Shown one piece after another: positions 44,149 to 53,200 of a DNA stretch of 64,000 bases. The notes beneath the pieces were generated by a model, which was not told the DNA's origin, did no database searches, and saw only the letters and a list, made by a program, of their open reading frames with translations. The first letter of the stretch is position 1; the number at the start of each line of letters is the position of its first letter. Both the position numbers and the translations under genes were made by a program. The stretch is from Bacteroidaceae bacterium. Its GTDB lineage: Bacteria > Bacteroidota > Bacteroidia > Bacteroidales > Bacteroidaceae. Location of the stretch: the NCBI GenBank assembly GCA_017541265.1, contig JAFXZK010000098.1, forward strand, positions 1-64,000, in the 5' to 3' direction.

Positions 44149-44400
44149 TTAGAGTGGTGGCAACTTTATAATCTTCTGCGTTTGCCACATATTAAGCAGT
44201 TCGTCTTTATGTTCGCCCATCCATTCCTTCACCAGTTGCTGGGCGCGGAATGGCATGTCACCTTCCGTCATTTCGTATGTGCGGATGTCAAACAGCCCTA
44301 CATATTCATTGTAGAGGGCATGTATGTGTGCCGGTTCATGTTCTTTAGGCTTGAAGAACATCTTGATGATAATTCCGTAAAAACGCGCTATCTCGGGCAT
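44149..44400 (-). CDS. DUF4160 domain protein
   Basis: An 83-residue protein with the DUF4160 pattern MPEIARFYGIIIKMFFKPKEHEPAHIHALYNEYVGLFDI and WMGEHKDELLNMWQ. It begins 12 nt after purM and is followed by its usual partner, a DUF2442 protein. Biochemical role unknown. Confidence 0.85.
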   Translation of the reverse strand: MPEIARFYGIIIKMFFKPKEHEPAHIHALYNEYVGLFDIRTYEMTEGDMPFRAQQLVKEWMGEHKDELLNMWQTQKIIKLPPL

Positions 44401-44412
44401 TGTGTTTGTGTC

Positions 44413-45666
44413 TTAGTAGTTAAACTCTCCGTACTCACTCTTGATGAGGAGGCTTTTCTTGCCCTCTTCTATGCGGCCGACGACCTGAGCGTCGATGTTG
44501 AAACTCTTGCTGATGCCGATGACCTTTTCTGCATCTTCGGGAGCGACATACACTTCGAGGCGGTGGCCCATGTTGAAGACCTTATACATCTCTGCCCAGT
44601 CGGTGCCGCTCTGCTCCTGAATTATCTTGAAGAGCGGCGGCACGGGGAACATATTGTCTTTGATGACGCGGCAGTTCTCGCCGATGAAGTGCAGCACTTT
44701 CGTCTGCGCTCCGCCCGTACAATGCACCATACCGTGAATGCGGAGACGCATCTCGTCGAGCATCTTCTTGACGACAGGCGCGTAGGTACGAGTGGGGGAA
44801 AGGACGAGGCGACCAATAGAAGCCCCCTCCCCGCTCCCCCTTTGGGGGAGTGCCACATTTCCGCCAAGACTTTGCTGAGTGTTGCCCGCATCCGAAGCAC
44901 TCCCCCAAAGGGGGAGCGGGGAGGGGGCTTCCGTGAGTTTATACTTCCCGCTATACACCAGCTCCTCCGGCACGTTGTGGTCGTAGCTCTCGGGATACTT
45001 CTCCGCCAGTTCTTTGCAGAAGACATCGTGACGGGCGCTGGTCAGTCCGTTGCTGCCCATGCCGCCGTTGTATTCCTTCTCGTAGGTGGCTTGTCCGCAG
45101 GAGGAGAGTCCCACGATGACGTCGCCCGGACGGATGTTGGCATTGTTTATGACGTCGCTCCTCTTCATGCGGCACGTCACGGTGCTGTCCACGATGATGG
45201 TTCGCACAAGGTCGCCCACGTCGGCTGTCTCGCCGCCTGTGCCGTAGATGCCGATGCCCATGTCACGCAGCTCCTGCATCAGTTCGTCCGTACCATTGAT
45301 GATGGCGGAGATGACTTCGCCCGGAATGAGCATCTTGTTTCTACCTATCGTGGAAGAAACCAGAATGTTATCCACGGCTCCCACGCAGAGCAGGTCGTCA
45401 GTGTTCATAATGAGCGCGTCCTGCGCAATGCCTTTCCAGACGGAGAGGTCGCCCGTCTCCTTCCAGTACATGTAAGCGAGGCTGGACTTCGTGCCTGCTC
45501 CGTCGGCGTGCATGATGTTGCAGTACTCAGGGTCGCCGCCCAGAATGTCGGGGATTATCTTGCAGAAAGCCCGCGGGAAGATGCCTTTGTCGATGTTCTT
45601 GATTGCATTGTGGACGTCCTCTTTGGCTGCACTCACGCCGCGCATCATATAGCGCTGATTACTCAT
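44413..45666 (-). CDS. purM: Phosphoribosylformylglycinamidine cyclo-ligase (AIR synthase)
   Basis: A 417-residue purine synthesis enzyme that closes FGAM to AIR using ATP. It has DGAGTKSSLAYMYWKETGD, CVGAVDNILVSSTIGRN, GGETADVGDLVRT and the late MVHCTGGAQTKVLHF and VFNMGHRLEVYV. A full palindromic element (44820-44930) is read in frame between KYKLTE and IGRLVLSPTRTYAPV, adding about 37 residues. Two purine enzymes in this window (PurL, PurM) carry such insertions. A -7 box lies about 30 nt upstream. Confidence 0.95.
   Translation of the reverse strand: MSNQRYMMRGVSAAKEDVHNAIKNIDKGIFPRAFCKIIPDILGGDPEYCNIMHADGAGTKSSLAYMYWKETGDLSVWKGIAQDALIMNTDDLLCVGAVDNILVSSTIGRNKMLIPGEVISAIINGTDELMQELRDMGIGIYGTGGETADVGDLVRTIIVDSTVTCRMKRSDVINNANIRPGDVIVGLSSCGQATYEKEYNGGMGSNGLTSARHDVFCKELAEKYPESYDHNVPEELVYSGKYKLTEAPSPLPLWGSASDAGNTQQSLGGNVALPQRGSGEGASIGRLVLSPTRTYAPVVKKMLDEMRLRIHGMVHCTGGAQTKVLHFIGENCRVIKDNMFPVPPLFKIIQEQSGTDWAEMYKVFNMGHRLEVYVAPEDAEKVIGISKSFNIDAQVVGRIEEGKKSLLIKSEYGEFNY
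44820..44930. repeat. Full palindromic element inside purM
   Basis: Inverted halves of 33 bp, almost perfectly complementary (outer AAGCCCCCTCCCCGCTCCCC, stem CCCCCTTTGGGGG), around a spacer of about 45 bp with TTTGCTGAG. The most intact copy in the window. Confidence 0.9.
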
Positions 45667-45696
45667 TTCCTTGCGTTGTCTCTATGTTTTCGCGTG

Positions 45697-45704
45697 CAAA
45701 GATA
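45697..45704 (-). promoter_or_regulatory. -7 box for purM and the following gene run
   Basis: TATCTTTG on the minus strand, 30 nt before the purM ATG. Confidence 0.55.
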
Positions 45705-45843
45705 CGAAATTAAATTCATAATACATAATTCTACAGCTTCGTTTTTTCAAAAACTGCGTTCAAGCGCAGATTCGGCAATTGCGACACCCCTACAGGGACA
45801 TGGAAAAGTCCCTGATTATCATGTAGCAAGGAAATACTAAAAA

Positions 45844-45930
45844 AAGTCCCTGTACTTATGGCGATAAGTACAGGGACTTATGGCTACAAGAACAGGGACT
45901 TATGTCAATAAGTGCAGGGACTTATAAAAG
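45844..45930 (-). repeat. 22-bp array, family A, downstream of an orphan promoter
   Basis: Four 22-bp units with cores AAGTCCCTGTACTT (inverted relative to the rest), AAGTACAGGGACTT, AAGAACAGGGACTT and AAGTGCAGGGACTT. On the minus strand the last pair forms a hairpin followed by TTTTTTT, a terminator shape. Confidence 0.82.
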
Positions 45931-45951
45931 ATTTCTCCCCGACCTTGGCTG

Positions 45952-45983
45952 CAAAGATACGCAAACGTATTCAAACTGACAAA
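45952..45983 (-). promoter_or_regulatory. Orphan Bacteroidetes promoter reading into the 22-bp array
   Basis: On the minus strand TTTG (45983-45980), 20-nt spacer, TATCTTTG (45959-45952). No ORF follows before the array and its terminator-like end, so a short RNA of about 105 nt or a distal purM promoter is possible. Confidence 0.6.
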
Positions 45984-46041
45984 ACTTTTCCTGTAAAAAT
46001 GGTGCGACATGTGTTATTTTATCGTTATTTCATATTTCTCT

Positions 46042-46072
46042 TTTGCTTTTCCCAAACTTATTCGTATCTTTG
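46042..46072 (+). promoter_or_regulatory. Bacteroidetes promoter for the GH128-like gene
   Basis: TTTG at 46042-46045, 19-nt spacer, TATCTTTG at 46065-46072, 27 nt before the ATG at 46100. Confidence 0.75.
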
Positions 46073-46099
46073 TGGACGAAACATACAATTCTGAAACAA

Positions 46100-49000
46100 A
46101 TGACCAAGATTCTCAAACACCGATTAAACAAAATCTCCGTCCTGCTACTGACACTTTGCCTTCCTTTCGGCATGTTGGCCGCCAACAGGAAAGTCACCGT
46201 GACAAAGGTCACTGAGCCAGTCACTGTCGAAGACAATGTGGATTACCAGATAACCGGCGCCACGCCTTTCGAGGAAGAGGGACTGGTGAACATCGAAGGC
46301 ACAGAACATTCTGTACTCATCTTGTCGAAAGTGAAGCCTTCCGTTGCCATCAGCCAATGGCTTTCCTATGTGCAGATAAATGGTGAGGCAGCCGTGAACA
46401 ACAGGAACTGCCAGGTGAAGCTCTACAACCGGGGCTGCATCATCATGCCTTATGAAAGGAACTTCAAGCCGCTGACCGTCTATTCCGAGCAGAGATACGA
46501 AGGCGAGTCGTGCAACAGCTTCGGCACAGAGAACTCGGGCGGCTACATGAACACACTGACCGCGGCGAAACTGAACAACCGCATCCGCTCCTTCAAGCTG
46601 AAGAGGGGCTACATGGTCACGTTCTCCACACTTGCCAAAGGACGCGGCTACAGCCGTTGCTTCATTGCCGCCGACAAAGACCTTGAAGTGGCTACCCTGC
46701 CGCCTGTGCTCGACATGAAGATAAGCTCCTACCGCATCTTCAAATGGTACGACACGGGTAAACCCCAGCTGGCGGCTTCCGGTGGCAACACCGATGCCTG
46801 CTCTGCACTCAACGTCACCAGCACATACACCTGGGGCACTACCGGCGATATGTCGCCTGATGTGGAGAATGTCCCCCACCACATCTACGAGAACTATCCC
46901 TCGCCATCAGCTTTGGGAGCCTGCACCACCTCGCCGCACATGAAGACCAACAACGAGCCTATGAACACTGCCGACGACCCCAAAGACATAACGGAAGACA
47001 TCAGCACCGTGCTTGCTAACTGGGAAGACCTCATGGCAACGGGAATGCGTCTGTGCTCACCCTCGTCGTGGGACGGCAGCGACTACACCAACGGCACGGG
47101 CTACATCAAGAACTTCATCGACAGCATCGACGCGCGTGGCTGGCGTTGCGACATCATCGACCTGCACTGCTACTGGCCGGAGAGCAACTTCGGCACAATC
47201 AAGAACTGGACGAACTCTACAGGCCGCCCCGTCTGGATATCCGAATGGGTATGGGGTGCTTCATGGAACAACAACGGTGCCTTTGCCAGCGGCGTTACCG
47301 AGGCACAAAATGCAGAGACCCTGAAGCGCATCTGTCCTGTGCTGAACAGCAACGACTGCATCGAACGCTATTACTACTGGAATGGCGAACGCGACCCGTC
47401 GAAACTCTACAAGAACGGCAGCCTGACAGAAGCGGGACAGTATTACGCGAGTATCAACTCGGGCGTGGGATACAATGGCAAGTACGACTTCGTGCCTACC
47501 ACACCACCGCAATACGCTCCCTCGAAGTTCAAAAAGCAGGTGCTCGACACAGGAAAGACACGCTTGACTTGGTACGACGCCAACGGCGAATACAACCAAC
47601 TGATGGAGGTGCAGATGAAGAATGACGTCGGTCAATGGGTGGTGCTCGACACCATCACACAGAAAGAGGCAGCTTCGAACTATTCATACACGATAGATAA
47701 CGACGACGAAAGCATCCTCTATCGGGTTCACCTCATCGACCTGAACGGCAAGGAATACTACACATCCGATGAGCTTTGCCTGGGTGATGCCTTTGAGATA
47801 GACGGACAGATCTATTACGCAGGCGGCAACATGTTCCCAAATGGGGACTTTGACCTCGGCTTCACGGACTGGACCAGTGGGACAGGACAGCTCCTCGCAG
47901 AGCCTGCGTTTCAGGTTGTGGGCGACGGCGGCTATCAGGAAGGTGCCTACTTACAGTCCCATCTCAACGGCGGCGCCAGCAATGCGGCTTCCCTGAAAAA
48001 GGTTGTCGAATTGCATGAGGGAGAAAACTATGTGTTCCGCATCGCCGCCCGCAATGGCGGTAACAATACAAGGTTCTATCTCTCCTCCAACGGGACTACG
48101 GTGTCAAAGACAATCTGCAGAGCCAAAAACGAAGCCGAATGGAGTGTGAATACCAGCACCTTCAATGCCGACACCTACGCCATAGGCGTCCTCTCCTGCT
48201 ATACATTGGCAGCCAAGGCGCAGATAGACGACGTGCAGCTGCATAGGCTCTTCTCCACTCGCGAGGAAGCTGTGGCAGACGGTATCGAGAAGGCAAGGCT
48301 CAGAGCCGAGGCCCAAAAAGCCTACAACACTGAATATCCGTTCCTCAATGATGACTTGACTGCTCGTATGGCAGCAATCACTGGCACCGACGACGCAGCA
48401 TTGGCAGAGGCAGAAGCGGCACTGGCAGACCACCTCTCGGCCATTAAGAAGAAGGCAGATACGCCCATCTTCACCACTACCTTGCAGGCTATAGAGCAAC
48501 GGCCTTGCCCCGACTACGAAGAGATGCTGGGATTGCTCAACATCATGAACGAGGCGCAGACGGCACAGGAATTAATCGCGTCGCACGACCAACTGCAGGC
48601 CATGCTGAATGAGAACCTCGCCTTCACCCGCGCCAGCAAGCAGCCACGCACTCCTTCTTTCGCCAACGAGAAGTCCACAGGCTGGGAGGTAAAGGTTGGA
48701 ACCTATAAGGACGGCGACCAAAAGGCTACCACAAAGTTCGGCAAGACTTGCTGGAACGCTTGGTGGAGCACTACCAATCAGAATGCCACGATGGAGATAC
48801 GCCAGACCCTCACAAGCCTGCCCGAAGGCTATTACCAGCTGGAGTGCAAGGCCACGACAGAGCATTTCTGCATCTCCGACCAACACGGCTACCTCCGCAG
48901 CGGCGACAACGAGGCAGTCACGCCCATTATCAGAAAAGCCTACTTCGACATGCCTGTCGAGGACCACTGGGAAACCCTCACCTCCACACCCATCTATGTA

Positions 49001-49303
49001 GAGCCACAGGGTTCGCTCACGGTGGGGTTCGTCAGCTCCAAGCAAGGCGCAGAGACAGGCAAGTGGCACAAGTTCGGCGAAGCCAGCGGCACGAGCGACA
49101 ACCGCGAAGGCTGGTGGTGCGCCACCGACTTCGTCCTCAAGTACCATGCCATCGACGATGTTACAGGCATCTCTGAATATTTAGAAGACTCCGAACGCTC
49201 CGACAATTCTGATAACTGGTACAACCTTGCAGGTCAACGAATCACAAAGGGCAAGATGCCTCGGGGAATCTACATCCAAAGAGGAAAGAAGATAGCGAAA
49301 TAA
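46100..49303 (+). CDS. Secreted GH128-like (Asl1-type) glycoside hydrolase with C-terminal modules
   Basis: A 1067-residue exported protein. After the signal peptide (MTKILKHRLNKISVLLLTLCLPFGMLAA) and a beta-rich N-terminal part, the catalytic domain (about 190-460) has TNNEPMNTADD with the likely acid/base Glu and GRPVWISEWVWGASW with the likely nucleophile, a pattern of GH128 beta-1,3-glucanases. Fibronectin-like and jelly-roll modules, a helical stretch (about 720-850) and the shared tail (WYNLAGQRITKGKMPRGIYI) follow. A period-9 tract (SERSDNSDN) sits before the tail. The frame extends upstream to 46043, but the promoter at 46042-46072 excludes that start. Confidence 0.85.
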   Translation: MTKILKHRLNKISVLLLTLCLPFGMLAANRKVTVTKVTEPVTVEDNVDYQITGATPFEEEGLVNIEGTEHSVLILSKVKPSVAISQWLSYVQINGEAAVNNRNCQVKLYNRGCIIMPYERNFKPLTVYSEQRYEGESCNSFGTENSGGYMNTLTAAKLNNRIRSFKLKRGYMVTFSTLAKGRGYSRCFIAADKDLEVATLPPVLDMKISSYRIFKWYDTGKPQLAASGGNTDACSALNVTSTYTWGTTGDMSPDVENVPHHIYENYPSPSALGACTTSPHMKTNNEPMNTADDPKDITEDISTVLANWEDLMATGMRLCSPSSWDGSDYTNGTGYIKNFIDSIDARGWRCDIIDLHCYWPESNFGTIKNWTNSTGRPVWISEWVWGASWNNNGAFASGVTEAQNAETLKRICPVLNSNDCIERYYYWNGERDPSKLYKNGSLTEAGQYYASINSGVGYNGKYDFVPTTPPQYAPSKFKKQVLDTGKTRLTWYDANGEYNQLMEVQMKNDVGQWVVLDTITQKEAASNYSYTIDNDDESILYRVHLIDLNGKEYYTSDELCLGDAFEIDGQIYYAGGNMFPNGDFDLGFTDWTSGTGQLLAEPAFQVVGDGGYQEGAYLQSHLNGGASNAASLKKVVELHEGENYVFRIAARNGGNNTRFYLSSNGTTVSKTICRAKNEAEWSVNTSTFNADTYAIGVLSCYTLAAKAQIDDVQLHRLFSTREEAVADGIEKARLRAEAQKAYNTEYPFLNDDLTARMAAITGTDDAALAEAEAALADHLSAIKKKADTPIFTTTLQAIEQRPCPDYEEMLGLLNIMNEAQTAQELIASHDQLQAMLNENLAFTRASKQPRTPSFANEKSTGWEVKVGTYKDGDQKATTKFGKTCWNAWWSTTNQNATMEIRQTLTSLPEGYYQLECKATTEHFCISDQHGYLRSGDNEAVTPIIRKAYFDMPVEDHWETLTSTPIYVEPQGSLTVGFVSSKQGAETGKWHKFGEASGTSDNREGWWCATDFVLKYHAIDDVTGISEYLEDSERSDNSDNWYNLAGQRITKGKMPRGIYIQRGKKIAK

Positions 49304-49331
49304 GATGATACTCATTCACCGTCAACACCAA

Positions 49332-50144
49332 ATGTTTATGAAAAAGACTTTATTATTTATGGCCATGATGGCTACCATCCTGACTGGTTGCACCAAGCAG
49401 CAAAAGGTGCTGGTGCTGTATTATTCCCAGACTGGCACGACACAAACCGTTGCCGAAGAGCTTCAGAAACAACTTGGCGCAGACATCGAGCGCATCGAGG
49501 CGGCTGTGCCCTACGATGGCGACTTCGGTGCCACCATTGAGCGCAGCAGACAGGAAAGAGAAAGCGGCGAAGTGCCAGAACTCAATCCCCTCAATATAAA
49601 CCTCGACAACTATGATGTCATCTTTATCGGCTATCCCATCTGGTTCGGTACCTACGCTATGCCCATCGCCACGCTGGTTAAGGAGAACGACTTCGCCGGC
49701 AAGACCGTTGTCCCCTTCTGCACCTTCGGCAGCGGCGGGCTGGGTTCTTCCATAGAAGCCCTCAAGGAGGCTCTGCCAAAAGCTGACGTGCGACAGGGCT
49801 ACGGCGTGCGCCAGGCAAGAATTGAAGCTGCCCCAAAAGAGATTGAACGCTTCCTCATCGAGAACGGCTTTAAGGAGGGAACTGTTGCCCCCCTGCCTGA
49901 CTACAGCGAACAGGTACCTGTGACGGAAGAGGACAGCCTCATCTTCGATGCTGCCTGTTTCGGCTATCAGTTCCCCCTCGGCACACCTGTTACCGTCGGC
50001 AAGCGCGAGACAGAGGAAAGCACGGACTACAAGTTCACGGTCAAGAGCCGCGGCTTCAACGGCGAAGAGGGCACCTCTACTATCTATGTGACTGTAGGGA
50101 ACGACGAAAACGCCAAGCCTGAGTTTACAGAAGTTGTGAGATAA
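49332..50144 (+). CDS. Flavodoxin-like lipoprotein
   Basis: About 270 residues. A lipobox (MMATILTGCTK) follows a short signal, so the protein is probably membrane-anchored. The flavodoxin domain starts VLVLYYSQTGTTQTVAEELQ (FMN phosphate loop) and continues with DVIFIGYPIWFGTYAMPIATLV and FCTFGSGGLGSSIEAL. The last about 80 residues form an extra segment. It lies 28 nt after the GH128-like gene. The start could be 49332 or 49338. The redox partner is unknown. Confidence 0.87.
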   Translation: MFMKKTLLFMAMMATILTGCTKQQKVLVLYYSQTGTTQTVAEELQKQLGADIERIEAAVPYDGDFGATIERSRQERESGEVPELNPLNINLDNYDVIFIGYPIWFGTYAMPIATLVKENDFAGKTVVPFCTFGSGGLGSSIEALKEALPKADVRQGYGVRQARIEAAPKEIERFLIENGFKEGTVAPLPDYSEQVPVTEEDSLIFDAACFGYQFPLGTPVTVGKRETEESTDYKFTVKSRGFNGEEGTSTIYVTVGNDENAKPEFTEVVR

Positions 50145-50224
50145 GCTGATTTCCAAGCGGCTGACAGATGTCGCCCTGCCTAGTCTCGCCTGAACAACAG
50201 CGAAATTCCGCCTGAGCCTGAGCG

Positions 50225-53200
50225 TTAGCGAAGAACTTTTCTTCCTCGCTGGACATAGACACCGTTCTTCAACCCGCCATTCGCGATTTTGCGTCCGCCG
50301 AGGTCATACCACGGTCCCTCGTCCGCCACACATTGCACTTCGTCCATCCCATCCGGGTCTTCGCCCTTGAGCCAGCCATAGACGGCGAACTCGTAGATGC
50401 GCGTGGTGTACTCTGTCTGTTCGCCCTGTATCATTTGTAAGCGAACGCGAGTTGCGGTGATGGGCTGCGAAAGGGTGCGAATGACCTTGTTCATCTGATT
50501 GTCCTCCACGACATCGGCATCAACCCAAGTACCGTCCTCTGCCTGATACTGCAGCTTGAAGGACTTGGCAACGTAGCCGCCACTCTCGCGAGCAGCACCG
50601 AGCACCATCCAGCGGTCAATGACGACGGTGTCCTTCATCACATATTGCAGCCAGGGTGTCTGGCTCTGTGAACTGCCGACGCACCACTTGGTCGTGGGGT
50701 CTTGGTCGTTGGCATAGCGTGGGGCTTCGTTATTATTGATGTAATGCGAAGCGCTGACACTCTTGGGTTCAAGGCGGTCATCCATTGACCACCCGCCATT
50801 GGCCATTGATGATTCTATCTCTGTCGTTAAAGGTGCAAAGGGTTCGATGTCGTCGGTCTGGGTGGCAGAGGCGGTGGCTGCAAAGAGGAAGGTCTTACGG
50901 TCGGAAGAGCTGAACGTAACCTCCGTGACACCTTCGGGCAGCACTATACCATATTTATATATGTAGAGCATCTGCATGGTCTGGTTCGTCTTGTCCGACA
51001 CCTTGTGGGCGTGGGACGAGGCAAAGACGATGTTCTCCTTGCGGTAGTTCTCGGTGAGCGCAATACATGAAGGCGGCTCTGCCACTCGACCTGAGAAGTA
51101 AGGAACATCGAGCACAGTCTCTTCGTCGCCTGCCTTCACTGTCACCTTAGCTCCTGCTGCTGTGGGACTGGCCATGAGCAGATAGAGCTTGTTCTCGCCT
51201 GGCTTACGGTCGAGGGTAAGGACTTGCCCGTCACCCAAGCGGAGCACATTCTTCTCGCTATTCGCGCGGGGACCCATGACGAAGTCGATGCCATCGCATG
51301 TAAGGGTGTCGGGAATAAGCTCGGCAGGATAGGCATAGGTATAGGTGGAAGAAGCATTGCCACGGGCGCTGTCGTAGCTCATAAGGTCGAGGTTGTAAGG
51401 GAGCGTGATGGGTCGACCTGACGGAAGCCCAATCTCGGAGTCTCCTCCAATGGTGACAAAGCCCATCGTGGCAGGACGCACCGCAAAGGTCCTGGGCTGA
51501 TAACGACCGATATTGAAGACCAATTGCCCATTGTCTATTGTGAATTGTCCATCGGGAATCTCTTCCTCGATGCCGTTCACCTCGCGTGCCGAACCGATAG
51601 GCAAAGGGAAAGAGAGGCGCACATCCTGCTGCTCCTCGCCTGACCATTCATAGACACGCACGATGAACTCGGGGATGTTCTCGGCGCTGTCCTCGGACTT
51701 CTTCAGAGCCTTGATGGCGACCTTGTCGGTGTTGAGCGAGACAAAGGGCACGCGACGGCCAATGAGTCCATAATGTTTGGAAGCAACAAAGGCTATAAGA
51801 GGCTGGTTGAGCTGTCCGGCCTGCATCTGCACATGTTCGCTCCATCCGCCCTCATGGGGCAGCAGAGCATAGGTGAACCTGTTCGGGCCGAGGTCCATGT
51901 TGGCCTGATGGTTGTAGTTCTTGCAGGAAGGCGTGCGCAGCAAGGTGAGTCGGAGCGACTTCTCGTTAGGCTTGTCCCAGCCGTACTTGCAATCGCTCAA
52001 AATAGCGACTCCGTAACGGTTTGTCGTCGTGCTGTGGTCGGCCCACTGATGTCCGCAAACCTCGTATTCGTCCTTTGTGCGGACACCTCGCGAAATGGTG
52101 CCGAGAGAGATGTCATAGGTGTCGTTGGTATTGCTAAAGACAAAGGGGAAGTTTACCTTCAGCATACGTTCGTATGTTTGCCAGTCCACTTCGTTAACGC
52201 ACTCTACGCGGTCGTTCAAGGCATTCATGCGAATGTACTGCACAAAGGTAGAGCCTTCCTGCTGGCGAGTGACCTTCAAAGACTTACGCAGCGGGCCGTT
52301 CTCCACAAGTTCTATCTCCGCATTGCCTGAAACGTATGACGACGGCGTACGGCAGACATCGGTATAGCTGATTTCCCAAGCAGGCCAAGTGTCCTCGTGG
52401 TCGTAGATGAGTTGCTGACGGACAGCGGCATTGATGAGGTTACGACTGTTCTGGAGGTCATAGAGGTTAGAGATGTCGCCATTACTATTGACGGTGACAC
52501 GATAACGACCGTTTGCCATTTTCTGCGTGTTGCCACTTGTCTCAAAGGAAAGGTCGGAGGTCAGCGTCGATTCCTCCCCTACCCTTGCCTCATAGACGGC
52601 ATAGCCAAGCGAGGGCACCGTAGCGGCGAAGATGAAGTGCAGGCGGCTGGTGGCGGGGTCGTACTTGAGGACCTGTGCAAGCACCTCATTGCCGTCGGGG
52701 TCAAGCACACGGACATTGTTCTGATAGCCATCTGTATAGACGGAGCCTTCCACAATGTCTGTCCGCTCGTGGGAGAGGGGATTATAGACAACAATGGGTG
52801 TGCCTTCCGTCTCTGTGTCCATCAGTTGAATGACTGCGCCTGCGCTTGTGGAAAGCTCTTGGGCAAAGGCACGGTTGGCGATGTAGTACTCGTTGTAGGA
52901 AATGTCGTTGGCCGAGAGGATGCTCGTGCCAGTCAGTCCGTCGTGATGCTGCTGCCAGATGGTTCGCACCCAGGCATCGCGCAGCTGTTCGGAAGGATAT
53001 GGACGCACGTCAAACCACATGGCAAGCGAAGAAGCTTTCTCTGCTGCGTCGGCAAGCAGTTCGTTCTTGCGGTTCCAAAGCTTCAAGGCTCCCCAGCTGG
53101 TATAGGAGCCAACGCCGTGTGTACGCATGGGCAGTTCGCTGTTCCACACCTTGTACTGACCATTGTCGTGCTCCTCCATATATTGGAAGAAGTCGTCGGG

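Larger units (their letters stand above)
45667..46099. other. Divergent intergenic region with array and two further promoters
   Basis: About 430 bp with no supported ORF. It holds the purM -7 box, a family A array, an orphan minus-strand promoter and the GH128 promoter. A separate small hairpin (AGGGAC/GTCCCT, about 45793-45814) looks like a worn array unit. Confidence 0.6.

Noticed and set aside
44182..45840. 552-codon plus-strand frame opposite purM
   Set aside because: Antisense shadow; it runs through the palindromic repeat and the intergenic region without any recognisable domain.
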